A stretch of 36,980 bases of DNA, taken from positions 1 to 36,980 of the forward strand of contig CAMDCY010000010.1 in the NCBI GenBank assembly GCA_945890705.1, given 5' to 3'. Positions 8,935 through 18,417 of this stretch are shown one piece after another (position 1 is the first letter of the stretch; each line of letters starts with the position of its first letter). A model generated the notes under the pieces. It searched no databases. It saw only the letters and a program-made list of their open reading frames with translations, and was not told where the DNA came from. Origin of the DNA: Hydrogenophaga intermedia. Lineage in GTDB: Bacteria; Pseudomonadota; Gammaproteobacteria; Burkholderiales; Burkholderiaceae_C. Both the position numbers and the translations under genes were made by a program.

Positions 8935-10498
8935 GGATTGGACGAAGCGCCCCCATGAGCCAGACCGTGGCCATGCCGCCCAAAGCAAAGCCCAAAACGA
9001 CCAAAATGGCCGACTGCAAGAGCCGGTGGGTGCGACCCTGTGCATGGCGCAACTCGGCGAGTTCACGCTGCAGATCCGGCGAACGTTGCTGCAAGTAACC
9101 TTGGAGCAGGCGCGGCAGCGTGGGCAAGAGCTTGGCGTACTGCGGTGCCTCGGCCTTGATCTGCGCCCACAACTTGGCGGGGCCGATTTGCTGGTCCATC
9201 CAACGCTCCAAAAAGGGCTTGGCGGTGCTCCACAAGTCCAGTTCGGGGTCCAGTTGGCGCCCCAAACCTTCGATGTTGAGCAGGGTTTTTTGCAGCAAGA
9301 CCAGTTGCGGCTGGATCTCGACGTTGAAGCGGCGAGAGGTCTGAAACAAACGCATGAGCACCAAGCCCAAGGAAATTTCCTTCAGCGGTCGGTCAAAGTA
9401 AGGTTCGCACACCGCGCGGATGGACGCCTCGAGCTCATCGACGCGGGTGTCTTTGGGCACCCAACCCGATTCGATGTGCAGCTCGGCCACGCGCTTGTAA
9501 TCGCGCCTGAAAAACGCAGTGAAGTTTTGCGCCAAGTACTCTTTGTCGAACTCGGTGAGAGTGCCGACAATGCCGAAATCCAAGGAGATGTAGCGTCCGA
9601 AGGTCTCGGGAGCCAAGCTGACTTGGATGTTGCCCGGGTGCATGTCGGCGTGGAAGAAACCGTCGCGAAAGACCTGGGTGAAGAAAATCGTCACGCCATC
9701 GCGGGCGAGCTTGGGAATGTCCACGCCGGCCTGACGCAAACCTTCGATTTGGTTGATGGGCACGCCGTGCATGCGCTCCATGACCAAGACCTCCGTGCGG
9801 CAAAAATCCCAAAACATCTCGGGGATGAGCACCAAGTCCAGGTCGGCCATGTTGCGGCGCAGCTGTGCAGCGCTGGAGGCCTCTCGCAACAAATCCAGTT
9901 CGTCGTGCAGGTGTTTGTCAAACTCGGCTACCACTTCGCGGGGCTTGAGTCGCTTGCCGTCGGCCGAGAGCTTCTCCACCCACGCCGCCATCAAGCGCAT
10001 GAGGCTGAGGTCTTTCTCGATCACCGGCAGCATGTTGGGGCGCAAGACCTTGATCGCCACCTCGCGGCCAGCGTGGCGGCCTTGGCGGATGGTGGCGAAA
10101 TGCACTTGCGCGATGGACGCGCTGGCCACGGGTTTGCGCTCAAAGTCGGCGAACACCTCGTCAACCGGCACACCAAGCACACGCTCGATGGTGGCCACGG
10201 CCACGGCGCTGTCGAACGGTGGCACGCGGTCTTGCAGGAGGGCTAACTCGTCGGCGATGTCGGGCGCGAGCAAATCGCGCCGGGTCGACAGCACTTGGCC
10301 AAACTTCACAAAAATAGGGCCTAGGCTCTCCAAAGCTTGCCGCAAACGCTGCCCTCGAGGCGCCTCCAAGCGCCGACCCAAGGTCAGGACGCGGGTGAAA
10401 CCGCGCAAAAAGGGGTGGCGGAAGTTGGAGAGGACCAGCTCATCCAAACCAAAACGAAAAACAATCCAGAGGATGAACAGGCCCCGAAACCAGCGCAT
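8930..10498 (-). CDS. ubiB: UbiB, ABC1/ADCK-type protein for ubiquinone biosynthesis
   Basis: This 522-residue member of the UbiB/ADCK atypical kinase family is needed for ubiquinone production. It acts at the inner membrane, probably as an ATPase that helps extract or present Q intermediates. Visible features are KFGQ (65-68) of the family-specific KxGQ motif, the Ala-rich SASIAQVHF near 126, Lys150 in [17 protein letters not shown] (283-290), DFG (307-309), and a C-terminal membrane hairpin (about 493-522). The start is ATG at 10498, sharing TGATG with the ubiJ stop. Upstream in-frame starts lie inside ubiJ and are rejected. The pairing with ubiJ and the nearby ubiE supports the assignment. 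Confidence 0.96.
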   Translation of the reverse strand: MRWFRGLFILWIVFRFGLDELVLSNFRHPFLRGFTRVLTLGRRLEAPRGQRLRQALESLGPIFVKFGQVLSTRRDLLAPDIADELALLQDRVPPFDSAVAVATIERVLGVPVDEVFADFERKPVASASIAQVHFATIRQGRHAGREVAIKVLRPNMLPVIEKDLSLMRLMAAWVEKLSADGKRLKPREVVAEFDKHLHDELDLLREASSAAQLRRNMADLDLVLIPEMFWDFCRTEVLVMERMHGVPINQIEGLRQAGVDIPKLARDGVTIFFTQVFRDGFFHADMHPGNIQVSLAPETFGRYISLDFGIVGTLTEFDKEYLAQNFTAFFRRDYKRVAELHIESGWVPKDTRVDELEASIRAVCEPYFDRPLKEISLGLVLMRLFQTSRRFNVEIQPQLVLLQKTLLNIEGLGRQLDPELDLWSTAKPFLERWMDQQIGPAKLWAQIKAEAPQYAKLLPTLPRLLQGYLQQRSPDLQRELAELRHAQGRTHRLLQSAILVVLGFALGGMATVWLMGALRPIL

Positions 10499-11037
10499 CA
10501 GGCCCCCCGTTCGGCGCTGGCTTTGGGCAAGAAACCTTTGACAGCTTGAACCGCACGTTGCGCCATGCTCACCAAGCCATGCGCAGGTGCGTCGCCGATC
10601 CATCGCGACAGGTCTTCCTCCAAGTCCCACCGAACGTTTTCGGCCAGCCACGCGACTTCGGCGGCGAATTGAACGTCACCTCGGACATCCACCGCCGGCT
10701 TCGCCCCTTTGGCCACGGTGCTGACCAAGTCCCAAGGGTCGGTTTGGGTGAGGGTGACGGTCAATTCCGGTGTGGCGTTGGGCGATGCCCGTTCCAACAG
10801 GCCCGCGGCGGTGGCCTGCAAACACAGGTTCACCCGGCCCCATTGCACCAGCAAAGGCTTGCCGCGTTGGCGCCGCAAACGATCCATGGCCTCGGGCTCT
10901 TGTCCCAGCACGTGATTGAGCAGCAAGATGCAGCGGTTTTGCAACTCATCGACCAACCAGGCCGGTGGCTGCAAACCAGATAAAGCCTCCAACAGCGACG
11001 ACGGTGTGGGCAAGGAACGTGGACGGTTCATGCGCAT
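10498..11037 (-). CDS. ubiJ: UbiJ, SCP2-domain ubiquinone biosynthesis accessory factor
   Basis: This 179-residue protein has an SCP2 (sterol carrier) domain, seen in [15 protein letters not shown] and the later [30 protein letters not shown]. UbiJ binds ubiquinone intermediates and, with UbiK, organises the soluble Ubi complex. Its place directly before ubiB and after ubiE is the usual one. The start is ATG at 11037, which overlaps the stop of the Tim44-like gene as TGATG. A second ATG at 11031 is possible. The stop overlaps the ubiB start in the same TGATG fashion, so all three genes are probably translationally coupled. Confidence 0.9.
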   Translation of the reverse strand: MRMNRPRSLPTPSSLLEALSGLQPPAWLVDELQNRCILLLNHVLGQEPEAMDRLRRQRGKPLLVQWGRVNLCLQATAAGLLERASPNATPELTVTLTQTDPWDLVSTVAKGAKPAVDVRGDVQFAAEVAWLAENVRWDLEEDLSRWIGDAPAHGLVSMAQRAVQAVKGFLPKASAERGA

Positions 11038-12005
11038 CAATCGAGCGCTTGAACACCCGCCACCAACCAACCTCCAGGGCCATTTTTGGGACGCGTGATG
11101 TTCCAGACTTCCCGGAAGGGGCTGGGACCGGCAGCGGCGTCTTCGCGCGACAAACCGTTGTATTCCACGCTGGCCATATACACATCGTCGAACTCTTCGA
11201 TGCCCAGCAAACGGGCATCCAAGCTCAAAACCTCGGTCACGTTGGGCTGACCGGCGCTGGCTTGTTCGCGATCGGCCAACTGGGTTTTGATTTCAGCCAG
11301 CATCTCGTCGGTCATCATGGCCCGCAGGCTGCTGATATCGCCACGGTCCCATGCCGTTTGCAAGGTCATGAAATTGGTTTTAGAGGCGGCAATGAAACCG
11401 TCGACATCAAAGCCAGCAGGGATACCCCAGGTTTGCTGACCACCCAAGGCCGAGCCGATCATGGAGCCGCCCGAGGCGTTGGCAGGCGCGGCGCTGAAGG
11501 AGGTCTGGTTGGACTCCCAAGGACGGGCCGAGGCGTCGTTGCCAACGTTGTTGCTGTTGTAGTTGCGCGGCGCTTGAGCGTCCGTGGCGCCTTGGTAGGC
11601 CATGCCACCCACGTTCGGCTGGCGGCTGCGCATGACCATACGAACCACCATCCAGATGGCCACACCAGCGAGCAAGAGCATCAAAACTTGACCAAAACCT
11701 TCGCCAAAGCCCAAGCTGGAGGCCAACCAAGCCAAGCCCAAACCGGCGGCCAAGCCACCCAGCATGGCGCCCCAAGGGCGGCTGGCGGGTGCCGCTGGCG
11801 CGGCGGTGGCGGGACGATTGGCAGCGCCCGGCTGAGCGGCCGGGGAAGCCGGTGCAGCGTTGTTGGCCGGTGGGGCCGCATCGCGCTGCGTCACTTGATT
11901 GGACTGTTTGCCAAAAGACTTGCCGCCACCCATGCGCTTGGCGAAGGCATCCGTGGAACCCAGCACCATGGTGCAGACCAACATCACCGACAGGAATTTC
12001 ATCAT
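11037..12005 (-). CDS. Tim44-like domain protein with signal sequence, in the ubi cluster
   Basis: This 322-residue protein has a signal peptide (KFLSVMLVCTMVLG, then Ala-Phe-Ala). Next come a Gly-rich KRMGGGKSFGKQSN stretch, a long Ala/Pro linker and a Gly/Ala-rich membrane segment (about 90-125, AGLGLAWLASSLGFG and VLMLLLAGVAIWMVV). The C-terminal Tim44/MRPL45-like domain ends in DDVYMASVEYNG and VWNITRP. Such proteins are conserved in proteobacteria but have no settled function. The start is placed at ATG 12005, six bases after GGAG. ATGs at 12011 and 12002 are alternatives. The gene lies between ubiE (52-base gap) and ubiJ (TGATG overlap), which suggests a link to quinone synthesis or membrane assembly. 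Confidence 0.85.
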   Translation of the reverse strand: MMKFLSVMLVCTMVLGSTDAFAKRMGGGKSFGKQSNQVTQRDAAPPANNAAPASPAAQPGAANRPATAAPAAPASRPWGAMLGGLAAGLGLAWLASSLGFGEGFGQVLMLLLAGVAIWMVVRMVMRSRQPNVGGMAYQGATDAQAPRNYNSNNVGNDASARPWESNQTSFSAAPANASGGSMIGSALGGQQTWGIPAGFDVDGFIAASKTNFMTLQTAWDRGDISSLRAMMTDEMLAEIKTQLADREQASAGQPNVTEVLSLDARLLGIEEFDDVYMASVEYNGLSREDAAAGPSPFREVWNITRPKNGPGGWLVAGVQALD

Positions 12006-12057
12006 GATCATCTCCAAAAATTGACCTTATGTTGGATATTGTCACCCAAAGCAAAGT

Positions 12058-12789
12058 TCAACATTTAATGCCCAAGTGCAAAGCCACCACACCAGCGGAT
12101 AGGTTGTGCACGTCCACATGGCCAAAACCCGCGGTTTGCATCATCTGGCGCAAGGTGGCTTGGTCGGGGTGCATGCGGATGGATTCGGCCAAGTAGCGGT
12201 AGCTGTCGGCGTCGTTGGCGACCCACTGGCCCAGTTTGGGCAAGATGTTGAAGGAATACCAGTCGTAGGCTTTCTCCAGGGGTTGGGCCACTTTGGAGAA
12301 CTCCAACACCAGCAATTTGCCACCGGGCTTGAGCACGCGGTGCATTTCGGCCAAGGCACGGTCTTTGTGCGTCATGTTGCGCAAACCAAAGGCCACCGAC
12401 ACAAAGTCAAACGACGCGTCGGCAAAAGGCAGTTTTTCGGCGTCGCAGACCATGGACTCGAGCACCAAGCCCTCGTTCAAGATGCGGTTGCGGCCTTCGC
12501 GCAACATGGCCTCGTTGATGTCTGTGTGCACCACCCGGCCGTGCGGGCCGACCTTTCGGGCAAAAGCGATCGACAAGTCGCCGGTGCCGCCCGCGATGTC
12601 CAGTGCGTGCTGACCCGACTGTGGGTTGGCCACGGCCATGGTGTAGCGCTTCCACCAGCGGTGCAGGCCGCCCGACATGAGATCGTTCATGACGTCGTAT
12701 TTGGATGCGACAGAGTCGAACACGCCGCGCACTTTTTGGGCTTTTTCGCGTTCGTCGACGGTTTTGAATCCGAAATGGGTGGAGGCCAT
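12058..12789 (-). CDS. ubiE: Ubiquinone/menaquinone C-methyltransferase UbiE
   Basis: This 243-residue SAM-dependent methyltransferase performs the C-methylation step of ubiquinone, and of menaquinone where made. The SAM-binding motif [11 protein letters not shown] lies near residue 63, and the family signature [12 protein letters not shown] and [13 protein letters not shown] follow. The N-terminal [27 protein letters not shown] is typical. The start is ATG at 12789 (Met-Ala-Ser-Thr-His-Phe-Gly) with AAGGA about eight bases upstream. It follows DUF971 by 17 bases and precedes the Tim44-like gene, then ubiJ and ubiB. Three Q-biosynthesis genes are thus in one run. Confidence 0.97.
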   Translation of the reverse strand: MASTHFGFKTVDEREKAQKVRGVFDSVASKYDVMNDLMSGGLHRWWKRYTMAVANPQSGQHALDIAGGTGDLSIAFARKVGPHGRVVHTDINEAMLREGRNRILNEGLVLESMVCDAEKLPFADASFDFVSVAFGLRNMTHKDRALAEMHRVLKPGGKLLVLEFSKVAQPLEKAYDWYSFNILPKLGQWVANDADSYRYLAESIRMHPDQATLRQMMQTAGFGHVDVHNLSAGVVALHLGIKC

Positions 12790-12806
12790 GCAGGGGTCCT
12801 TCGTGT

Positions 12807-13220
12807 TCAGTGGCTGGCGCAAGCGCCACCGGCGCGGGTGGGCATGGGGTCGTCGCGACCCCGTCCCGCCGCCAGCAGCCGCGCTTCGTATTGGGCCCAC
12901 AGCGCCTCGGCCTGCGAGCCCAAAAAATACAGGTAGTCCCACGAAAAAATACCGCTGTCGTGCCCATCGCTGAAGGTGGGCTGGACCGCGTACAGGCCGA
13001 CCGGCTGGAGGGCGGTCACATCGACCAAGCGTTTGCCGGTTTGCAACACGGCTTGGTCGGGGCTGTGTCCCTGAACCTCGGCGGAGGGTGAGTAGACGCG
13101 CATGAGCTCAAACGGGATGCGAAACTCCGCGCCATCATTGAAAGCAACTTCCAATTCGCGCGATTGTCCGTGCACCGTCATGGCAGTGGGGGTGGGGGTG
13201 TTGGGGTTCAAGCCGGCCAT
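12807..13220 (-). CDS. DUF971 (gamma-butyrobetaine hydroxylase-like N-terminal) domain protein
   Basis: This 137-residue protein matches DUF971, also called the GBBH-like N-terminal domain. Its features are [48 protein letters not shown], and [13 protein letters not shown]. In eukaryotes the domain precedes a hydroxylase. Bacterial stand-alone versions have no settled role, with Fe-S related functions suggested for some relatives. The start is ATG at 13220 (Met-Ala-Gly-Leu), which overlaps the HIT gene by 13 bases. It is 17 bases upstream of ubiE. The C-terminal 20 residues are variable. Confidence 0.87.
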   Translation of the reverse strand: MAGLNPNTPTPTAMTVHGQSRELEVAFNDGAEFRIPFELMRVYSPSAEVQGHSPDQAVLQTGKRLVDVTALQPVGLYAVQPTFSDGHDSGIFSWDYLYFLGSQAEALWAQYEARLLAAGRGRDDPMPTRAGGACASH

Positions 13221-13648
13221 GGTAATGCCGCCCATTTTGCCTGCAAAGCGCGGTCAAGCTCGGGCAAACGCCCAGCCAATTCGGCTTGGCGTGGCTCGTT
13301 GATCGGGCGCAAGGGACCGGCCCAAATCGGCGCGGGGAAGTGGCTGTCCCAATCGAAACGGGCCACCACGTGCCAATGCACATGGGCCACCACGTTGCCC
13401 AAAGACGCTAGGTTGACCTTGGTGGGGGCGAGGTGTTGGCGCACCAGCGCCTCGACTTGGGCCACCACGTACATGCAGCGGTGGCGTTGCTCGGGCGTCA
13501 AATCGGTCCATTCGGCCTCGTGGGCATTCCAGATCACGCGGTAGGTGGCGGGAAAGGCTGGGGTGTCCAGCGCACGCACCAAGCGCCAATCGGCTTGGCG
13601 CACCAGCACCAAGCCCCCATCCTCTTGGCACAAAGCGCAGCCGCTCAC
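13208..13648 (-). CDS. HIT family protein
   Basis: This 146-residue histidine-triad protein has the nucleotide-hydrolase motif HVHWHVV (His89, His91, His93). It begins with a CALCQEDGG segment common in betaproteobacterial members. HIT proteins hydrolyse or transfer nucleotide phosphoramidates and similar compounds, and the substrate here is unknown. The start is GTG at 13648, overlapping the stop of the upstream oxidoreductase as GTGA. The end overlaps the DUF971 gene by 13 bases. Translational coupling on both sides is likely. Confidence 0.9.
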   Translation of the reverse strand: MSGCALCQEDGGLVLVRQADWRLVRALDTPAFPATYRVIWNAHEAEWTDLTPEQRHRCMYVVAQVEALVRQHLAPTKVNLASLGNVVAHVHWHVVARFDWDSHFPAPIWAGPLRPINEPRQAELAGRLPELDRALQAKWAALPWPA

Positions 13649-16600
13649 ACCAGCACCCGCTCAATGCCGCCTTGATTGGCGCGCGCCACGTACTCGGGCA
13701 ACCAGTTCTCGCCCAAGATTTGTTTGGCCATTTCGACGACGATGTAATCGGCCTCGAGCAAGCCCGACTTCAGGTCGTCTTGGTAGCGCGAGAGTCCCTG
13801 CAAGCAGCTCGGGCAGCTGGTGAGGATCTTCATGTCGCCCGTGACTTGGCCAGTCAGCGTGCGCAGGGCTTGCTCGTCCTTTTGCAGCTCGGCCTCTTTG
13901 CGAAAACGCACCTGCGTGGCAATGTCGGGACGGGTCACGCCCAAGGTGCCCGACTCGCCGCAGCAGCGTTTGCTCTCGATGACGTTGTTGCCAACCAAGG
14001 CCTTGACGGTCTTCATCGGCTCTTGCTGCTTCATGGGGCTGTGGCAAGGGTCGTGGTAGAGATAGCCGCCTTGGCCCGCTGGCAAGGTGATGCTTTTCTC
14101 GAGCAGGTACTCGTGGATATCCACGATGCGGCAACCGGGGAAGATTTCTTCAAACTTGTAACCCTGCAACTGGTCAAAACAGGTGCCGCAACTCACCACC
14201 ACGGTTTTGATGTCGAGATAGTTCAGCGTGTTGGCCACGCGGTGGAACAAGACCCGGTTGTCGGTGATGATTTTGTCGGCCTTGTCGAATTGACCCGACC
14301 CCTTTTGCGGATAGCCACAGCACAAATAGCCCGGGGGCAACACGGTTTGCACGCCAGCGTGCCACAACATGGCTTGGGTGGCCAAACCGACCTGGCTGAA
14401 CAAACGCTCAGAGCCGCAACCGGGGAAATAAAACACCGCCTCGGTCTCGGGCGTGGTGACCTGCGGGTCGCGGATGATCGGCACGTAGTCCTTGTCCTCG
14501 ATGTCCAGCAAGGCCCGCGCCGTCTTCTTGGGCAGGTTACCCGGCATTTTTTTATTGATGAAGTGGATCATCTGCTCTTTGATGGGCGCAGCCCCCAAGG
14601 TCGCGGGTGGCGCACTGGTTTGCTTGCGGCCCACCACCTTGAACATGTCAACCGCCCAACGTTGGACGCGCATGCCCACCCCCACCATCAAGGCCCGCAC
14701 CAACTTGATGGTTTCTGGGTTGGTGGCGTTGAGCATGAGCATGGCCGCAGCGTTGCCCGGACGGAAACTTTTTTTGCCCATCTTGCGCAAGAGGTTGCGC
14801 ATGTTCATCGACACATCGCCGAAGTCGATGTTGACCGGGCACGGCGAGAGGCATTTGTGGCAGACCGTGCAGTGGTCGGCCACATCCTCAAACTCTTGCC
14901 AATGCTGGATGCTGATGCCGCGGCGGGTTTGTTCTTCGTACAAAAAGGCCTCGACCAACAAGGAGGTGGCCAAGATTTTGTTGCGCGGGCTGTAAAGCAA
15001 ATTGGCGCGCGGCACGTGGGTGGCGCAAACCGGTTTGCACTTGCCGCAGCGCAGGCAGTCTTTGACGCTGGCCGTGATCGCGCCGATGTCGGACTGTTGC
15101 ATGATCAAGGACTCATGGCCCATCAAGCCAAAGCTGGGCGTGTAGGCGCTGCTCAGGTCGGCGTTGCGCAGCGACGCGTCTTGATCGAACAAGTGCCGGT
15201 GGCTGCTGCCGCGCAGCAACTTACCTTTGTTGAAGCGACCCTCGGGGTCGACCCGGGCCTTGTAGTCGGCAAAGGGCTGCAACTCTTCGTCGGTGAGGAA
15301 TTCAAGCTTGGTGATGCCGATGCCGTGCTCGCCAGAAATGACGCCATCCAAGCTGCGCGCCAAGACCATGATGCGCGCCACCGCTTCGTGCGCGGTTTGC
15401 AACATGTCGTAGTCGTCGCTGTTGACGGGGATGTTGGTGTGCACGTTGCCATCGCCCGCGTGCATGTGCAGGGCCACCCAGACGCGGCCTTTGAGCACGC
15501 GTTGGTGGATCGCGTTGCACTCGGCCAAGATGGGCTCAAAGGCCACACCGCTGAAAATCTGCTGCAGGGGTTGCCGAATTTGGGTTTTCCAACTGGCGCG
15601 CAAGCTGTGGTCTTGCAATTGGGGAAACAGCGTTTCCACGCCCTGTAGCCAGCCACTCCACAAACTGCGGACCTCGCGCACCAAGGTCAAGGCCTGTTGC
15701 ACACGGTCTTCGAGCAACTCGGCGCTGGAGATGTCGTTGGCGTCGTCGGCCCGACCCAAAGGCAATTGACCTTTGGCAAGGAAGGTTTCCAACGCATCAC
15801 AGAGCTTGATTTTGTTGCGCAGGCTCAACTCGATGTTGATGCGCTCAATGCCCAGCGTGTACTCACCCATTCGAGGCAAGGGAATCACCACGTCTTCGTT
15901 GACCTTGAAGGCGTTGGTGTGTTTGCTGATGGCCGCGGTGCGCTTGCGGTCGAGCCAGAATTTTTTGCGCGCTTCCGGGCTGATGGCCACAAAGCCTTCG
16001 CCGCTGCGGCCGTTGGCCAAACGAACGACCTCGCTGGTTGCTCGGGCCACGGCGTCTTCGTCGTCGCCCACGATGTCGCCAATGAGCACCATCTTGGGCA
16101 ATCCGCCGTTGCCTTTTTTGCTTTTGGTGGAATAACCCACGGCCTTGAGGTAGCGGTCGTCCAGGTGCTCCAAGCCCGCCAGCATGACCCCCGATCGGGT
16201 TTGCTCGGCGAACATGAAGTCCTTGATGTCCACGATGGACGGCACGCCGTCTTTTGGGTTGCCAAAGAACTCCAAGCACACCGTGCGCACATGAGCAGGC
16301 ATGCGATGCACCACCCAGCGTGCGCTGGTGATAAGGCCATCACAACCTTCTTTTTGGATGCCGGGCAAACCGCTCAAAAACTTGTCGGTAACGTCCTTGC
16401 CCAATCCCTCTTTGCGGAAGGTTTTGCCAGGGATCACCAACTGCTCGTTGCGCAGCGGGGTTTTGCCGTCGGCGGCGAAGTAGCGCAACTCAAACGTGGC
16501 CACCTCGGCGTCGTGGATCTTGCCCAGGTTGTGGTCGGTGCGCATCACCTCCAACCACTCGGCCTGCGGCGTGACCATCCGCCAGCTCAGCAGGTTGTCC

Positions 16601-17538
16601 AGGGCCGTGCCCCAGAGCACGGCTTTTTTACCACCCGCGTTCATGGCGATGTTGCCGCCCACGCACGACGCTTCGGCGCTCGTGGGGTCCACGGCGAACA
16701 CAAAACCGGCGCGTTCGGCCGCATCGGCCACGCGCTGCGTGACGACACCGGCTTCGGTCCAAATGGTGGGCAAGGGCTTGTCGTGTCCCGGTGCCTGCAC
16801 GTGCTCGACCTCGGTCATGGCTTCGAGCTTTTCGGTGTTGATCACCACGCTCTTCCACGTCAGGGGAATCGCGCCCCCGGTGTAACCGGTGCCACCGCCG
16901 CGAGGGATGATGGTCAGGCCCAGTTCCACACAGCCTTTGACCAACAAAGCCATTTCGGTTTCGGTGTCGGGGGCGAGCACCACAAAGGGGTACTCCACGC
17001 GCCAGTCGGTGGCGTCGGTGACGTGGCTGACGCGGGACAAGCCATCGAATTTGATGTTGTCGTGGGCGGTGAGCTTGCGTAACACCTTCTGGGTTTGCTG
17101 GCGCAAGCGGGCCATCTCTTCAAAGCCGGCCGCGAATCGCTCGACCGCGGCGCGGGCGGCCACCAAAAGTTCACCCACCCAGGCATCACGCGTGGGATCG
17201 TCGGCGGGCACGCGACGTTTTTGTACCTCGCTCAATCGGTGGCGCAAGGCCTCGACCAGTTGCTGACGCCGCTTGGGCGTTTGCAGCAAATCGTCTTGCA
17301 GGTAGGGGTTGCGCTGGACCACCCAGATATCGCCCAACACCTCGTAGAGCATGCGCGCTGAGCGACCGGTGCGACGTTCGCCTCGCAGGTGGTCGAGCAG
17401 GGACCAAGCCCGCTCACCCAACAAACGCAGCACGATTTCACGATCTGAAAAAGAGGTGTAGTTGTAAGGGATTTCGCGCAAACGGGGCGCATCCTCGGCT
17501 TGGGCCAAGAGCAAATTCAGGGGGGTCGAAGCGTTCAT
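13645..17538 (-). CDS. Giant FAD-linked oxidase fused to Fe-S/CCG domains (DUF3683 family)
   Basis: This 1297-residue fusion enzyme starts with a DUF3683-type region (about 20-130, [32 protein letters not shown]). A PCMH-type FAD-binding domain follows ([16 protein letters not shown], 211-225, and [15 protein letters not shown], 291-305), then an FAD-oxidase C-terminal domain ([15 protein letters not shown], 691-705, and GEHGIG, 737-742). Two 4Fe-4S motifs come next (Cys828/831/834/838 and Cys890/893/896/900). Last are two CCG domains (Cys1041/1073/1074/1117/1120 and Cys1165/1192/1193/1242/1245). The layout resembles GlcD or Dld joined to GlcF or GlpC, so it likely oxidises a 2-hydroxy acid such as D-lactate and passes electrons towards quinone. 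The substrate is not known. All cysteines needed appear intact. The start is ATG at 17538. It heads the long run through ubi genes to aspS. Confidence 0.92.
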   Translation of the reverse strand: MNASTPLNLLLAQAEDAPRLREIPYNYTSFSDREIVLRLLGERAWSLLDHLRGERRTGRSARMLYEVLGDIWVVQRNPYLQDDLLQTPKRRQQLVEALRHRLSEVQKRRVPADDPTRDAWVGELLVAARAAVERFAAGFEEMARLRQQTQKVLRKLTAHDNIKFDGLSRVSHVTDATDWRVEYPFVVLAPDTETEMALLVKGCVELGLTIIPRGGGTGYTGGAIPLTWKSVVINTEKLEAMTEVEHVQAPGHDKPLPTIWTEAGVVTQRVADAAERAGFVFAVDPTSAEASCVGGNIAMNAGGKKAVLWGTALDNLLSWRMVTPQAEWLEVMRTDHNLGKIHDAEVATFELRYFAADGKTPLRNEQLVIPGKTFRKEGLGKDVTDKFLSGLPGIQKEGCDGLITSARWVVHRMPAHVRTVCLEFFGNPKDGVPSIVDIKDFMFAEQTRSGVMLAGLEHLDDRYLKAVGYSTKSKKGNGGLPKMVLIGDIVGDDEDAVARATSEVVRLANGRSGEGFVAISPEARKKFWLDRKRTAAISKHTNAFKVNEDVVIPLPRMGEYTLGIERINIELSLRNKIKLCDALETFLAKGQLPLGRADDANDISSAELLEDRVQQALTLVREVRSLWSGWLQGVETLFPQLQDHSLRASWKTQIRQPLQQIFSGVAFEPILAECNAIHQRVLKGRVWVALHMHAGDGNVHTNIPVNSDDYDMLQTAHEAVARIMVLARSLDGVISGEHGIGITKLEFLTDEELQPFADYKARVDPEGRFNKGKLLRGSSHRHLFDQDASLRNADLSSAYTPSFGLMGHESLIMQQSDIGAITASVKDCLRCGKCKPVCATHVPRANLLYSPRNKILATSLLVEAFLYEEQTRRGISIQHWQEFEDVADHCTVCHKCLSPCPVNIDFGDVSMNMRNLLRKMGKKSFRPGNAAAMLMLNATNPETIKLVRALMVGVGMRVQRWAVDMFKVVGRKQTSAPPATLGAAPIKEQMIHFINKKMPGNLPKKTARALLDIEDKDYVPIIRDPQVTTPETEAVFYFPGCGSERLFSQVGLATQAMLWHAGVQTVLPPGYLCCGYPQKGSGQFDKADKIITDNRVLFHRVANTLNYLDIKTVVVSCGTCFDQLQGYKFEEIFPGCRIVDIHEYLLEKSITLPAGQGGYLYHDPCHSPMKQQEPMKTVKALVGNNVIESKRCCGESGTLGVTRPDIATQVRFRKEAELQKDEQALRTLTGQVTGDMKILTSCPSCLQGLSRYQDDLKSGLLEADYIVVEMAKQILGENWLPEYVARANQGGIERVLV

Positions 17539-17647
17539 GGATTCGGTCAATGTCCAGCAAACACACTGGCAGTCAGGATGGTAACGCAAGCGACATCCAC
17601 TGCCCTCGATGCGACCAATGTCCCTATTTCCTGTGCGTTGGCAGGGC

Positions 17648-17653
17648 TATACT
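17648..17653 (+). promoter_or_regulatory. Candidate -10 element for the outer-membrane protein gene
   Basis: TATACT at 17648-17653 lies about 48 bases upstream of the ATG at 17701. The -35 region is weak (TTTCCT 15 bases upstream). The predicted leader would include the hairpin at 17671-17691. Confidence 0.35.
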
Positions 17654-17670
17654 TTGTGACAACACCCCCC

Positions 17671-17691
17671 AAATCGGGGATAGCCCCGTTT
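17671..17691 (+). promoter_or_regulatory. Leader hairpin abutting the Shine-Dalgarno site
   Basis: CGGGG and CCCCG pair around an ATAG loop and are flanked by AAA/TTT, giving an eight-pair stem with one bulged base. It ends one base before the GGAG (17692-17695) that serves the ATG at 17701. It could modulate ribosome access or stabilise the message. Confidence 0.35.
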
Positions 17692-17700
17692 GGAGAACCC

Positions 17701-18417
17701 ATGTTGAAAACACCCTTGGTCTTGTGCGCAATGGCCGCCGCGGCTGTATCGGCTCAAGCCCAGTCGGTCAACGCGGTCCAAATCGGCGTCCCGGCGGCCT
17801 TCCGGGCCTTGGTCGAAGACACCGGGGCCATGGCCAGTTACCGCGCCCAATTGCCCTCTGAGCCCCAAGGCCTGACCGGCTTTGACTTGGGGTTTTCCCT
17901 AACTCAGGCGAGTTTGCAACAGACCGATCGCTACGCCCTCGGCACCCAAGGCTTGCGCAGCACCATGCGCTGGGCGTCGCTGCACGCCCACAAAGGCCTG
18001 CCACTGGGCTGGGACTTGGGCGCGTTCATCAGCCAAGGGATGGACAGCCAAGCCGAACCCAACGGCATTGACCAGCGCGGTGTGGAACTGCGCTACGCCT
18101 TGCTTGAGGGCAGCACCGTGAGCCCCGCCCTGGCCCTGCGCGCCAGCGCCACCGAACTCAGTGGCATCCAAGGCTACCGACTCAAAACCCAAGGCATGGA
18201 CCTCTCCGTCTCCAAAGGCTTTGCGCTGTTCACCCCCTACGCCGGTTTCGGTGTGGTGCGGGCCAAAGGGCAGGCCGGCGAACTCAGTGAGTCGGTCACG
18301 CTCAACAAAACCTTCGTGGGTATTGGCACCAACCTCTTGCTGATCAACCTCAACCTCGAATACGACAAGACCGGCGATGTCCCCTCCTACAGTCTCAAAG
18401 CCGGCTGGCGCTTCTGA
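17701..18417 (+). CDS. Putative outer-membrane beta-barrel protein, unrecognised family
   Basis: This 238-residue protein has a clear signal peptide (MLKTPLVLCAMAAAAVSAQA, cleavage near residue 20). The remainder is rich in alternating polar and hydrophobic strands with many Gly, Tyr and Trp, and it ends in a C-terminal Phe (SYSLKAGWRF) typical of Bam-inserted barrels. I do not recognise a named family and infer only an outer-membrane location. The start is ATG at 17701 with GGAG five bases upstream. The gene is divergent from the FAD oxidoreductase, with 162 bases between them. Its last 41 bases overlap the glycerophosphodiesterase gene, so the two may be coupled. Confidence 0.75.
   Translation: MLKTPLVLCAMAAAAVSAQAQSVNAVQIGVPAAFRALVEDTGAMASYRAQLPSEPQGLTGFDLGFSLTQASLQQTDRYALGTQGLRSTMRWASLHAHKGLPLGWDLGAFISQGMDSQAEPNGIDQRGVELRYALLEGSTVSPALALRASATELSGIQGYRLKTQGMDLSVSKGFALFTPYAGFGVVRAKGQAGELSESVTLNKTFVGIGTNLLLINLNLEYDKTGDVPSYSLKAGWRF

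Noticed and set aside
10499-10651. N-terminal extension of ubiB by 51 residues
   Set aside because: It overlaps ubiJ and has no similarity to UbiB. ATG 10498 at the TGATG junction gives the expected length.
10965-12068. A 367-codon plus-strand frame opposite the Tim44-like gene and ubiJ
   Set aside because: The minus-strand gene has a signal peptide, correct ribosome-binding site and coupling to neighbours, and the opposite frame has no domain.
13672-17082. Long open frames on the plus strand (up to 658 codons) opposite the FAD/Fe-S oxidoreductase
   Set aside because: The minus-strand protein has every expected catalytic and cluster motif. The opposite frames look like His/Val/Gly-rich shadows that arise from GC-rich codon use, with no family resemblance.
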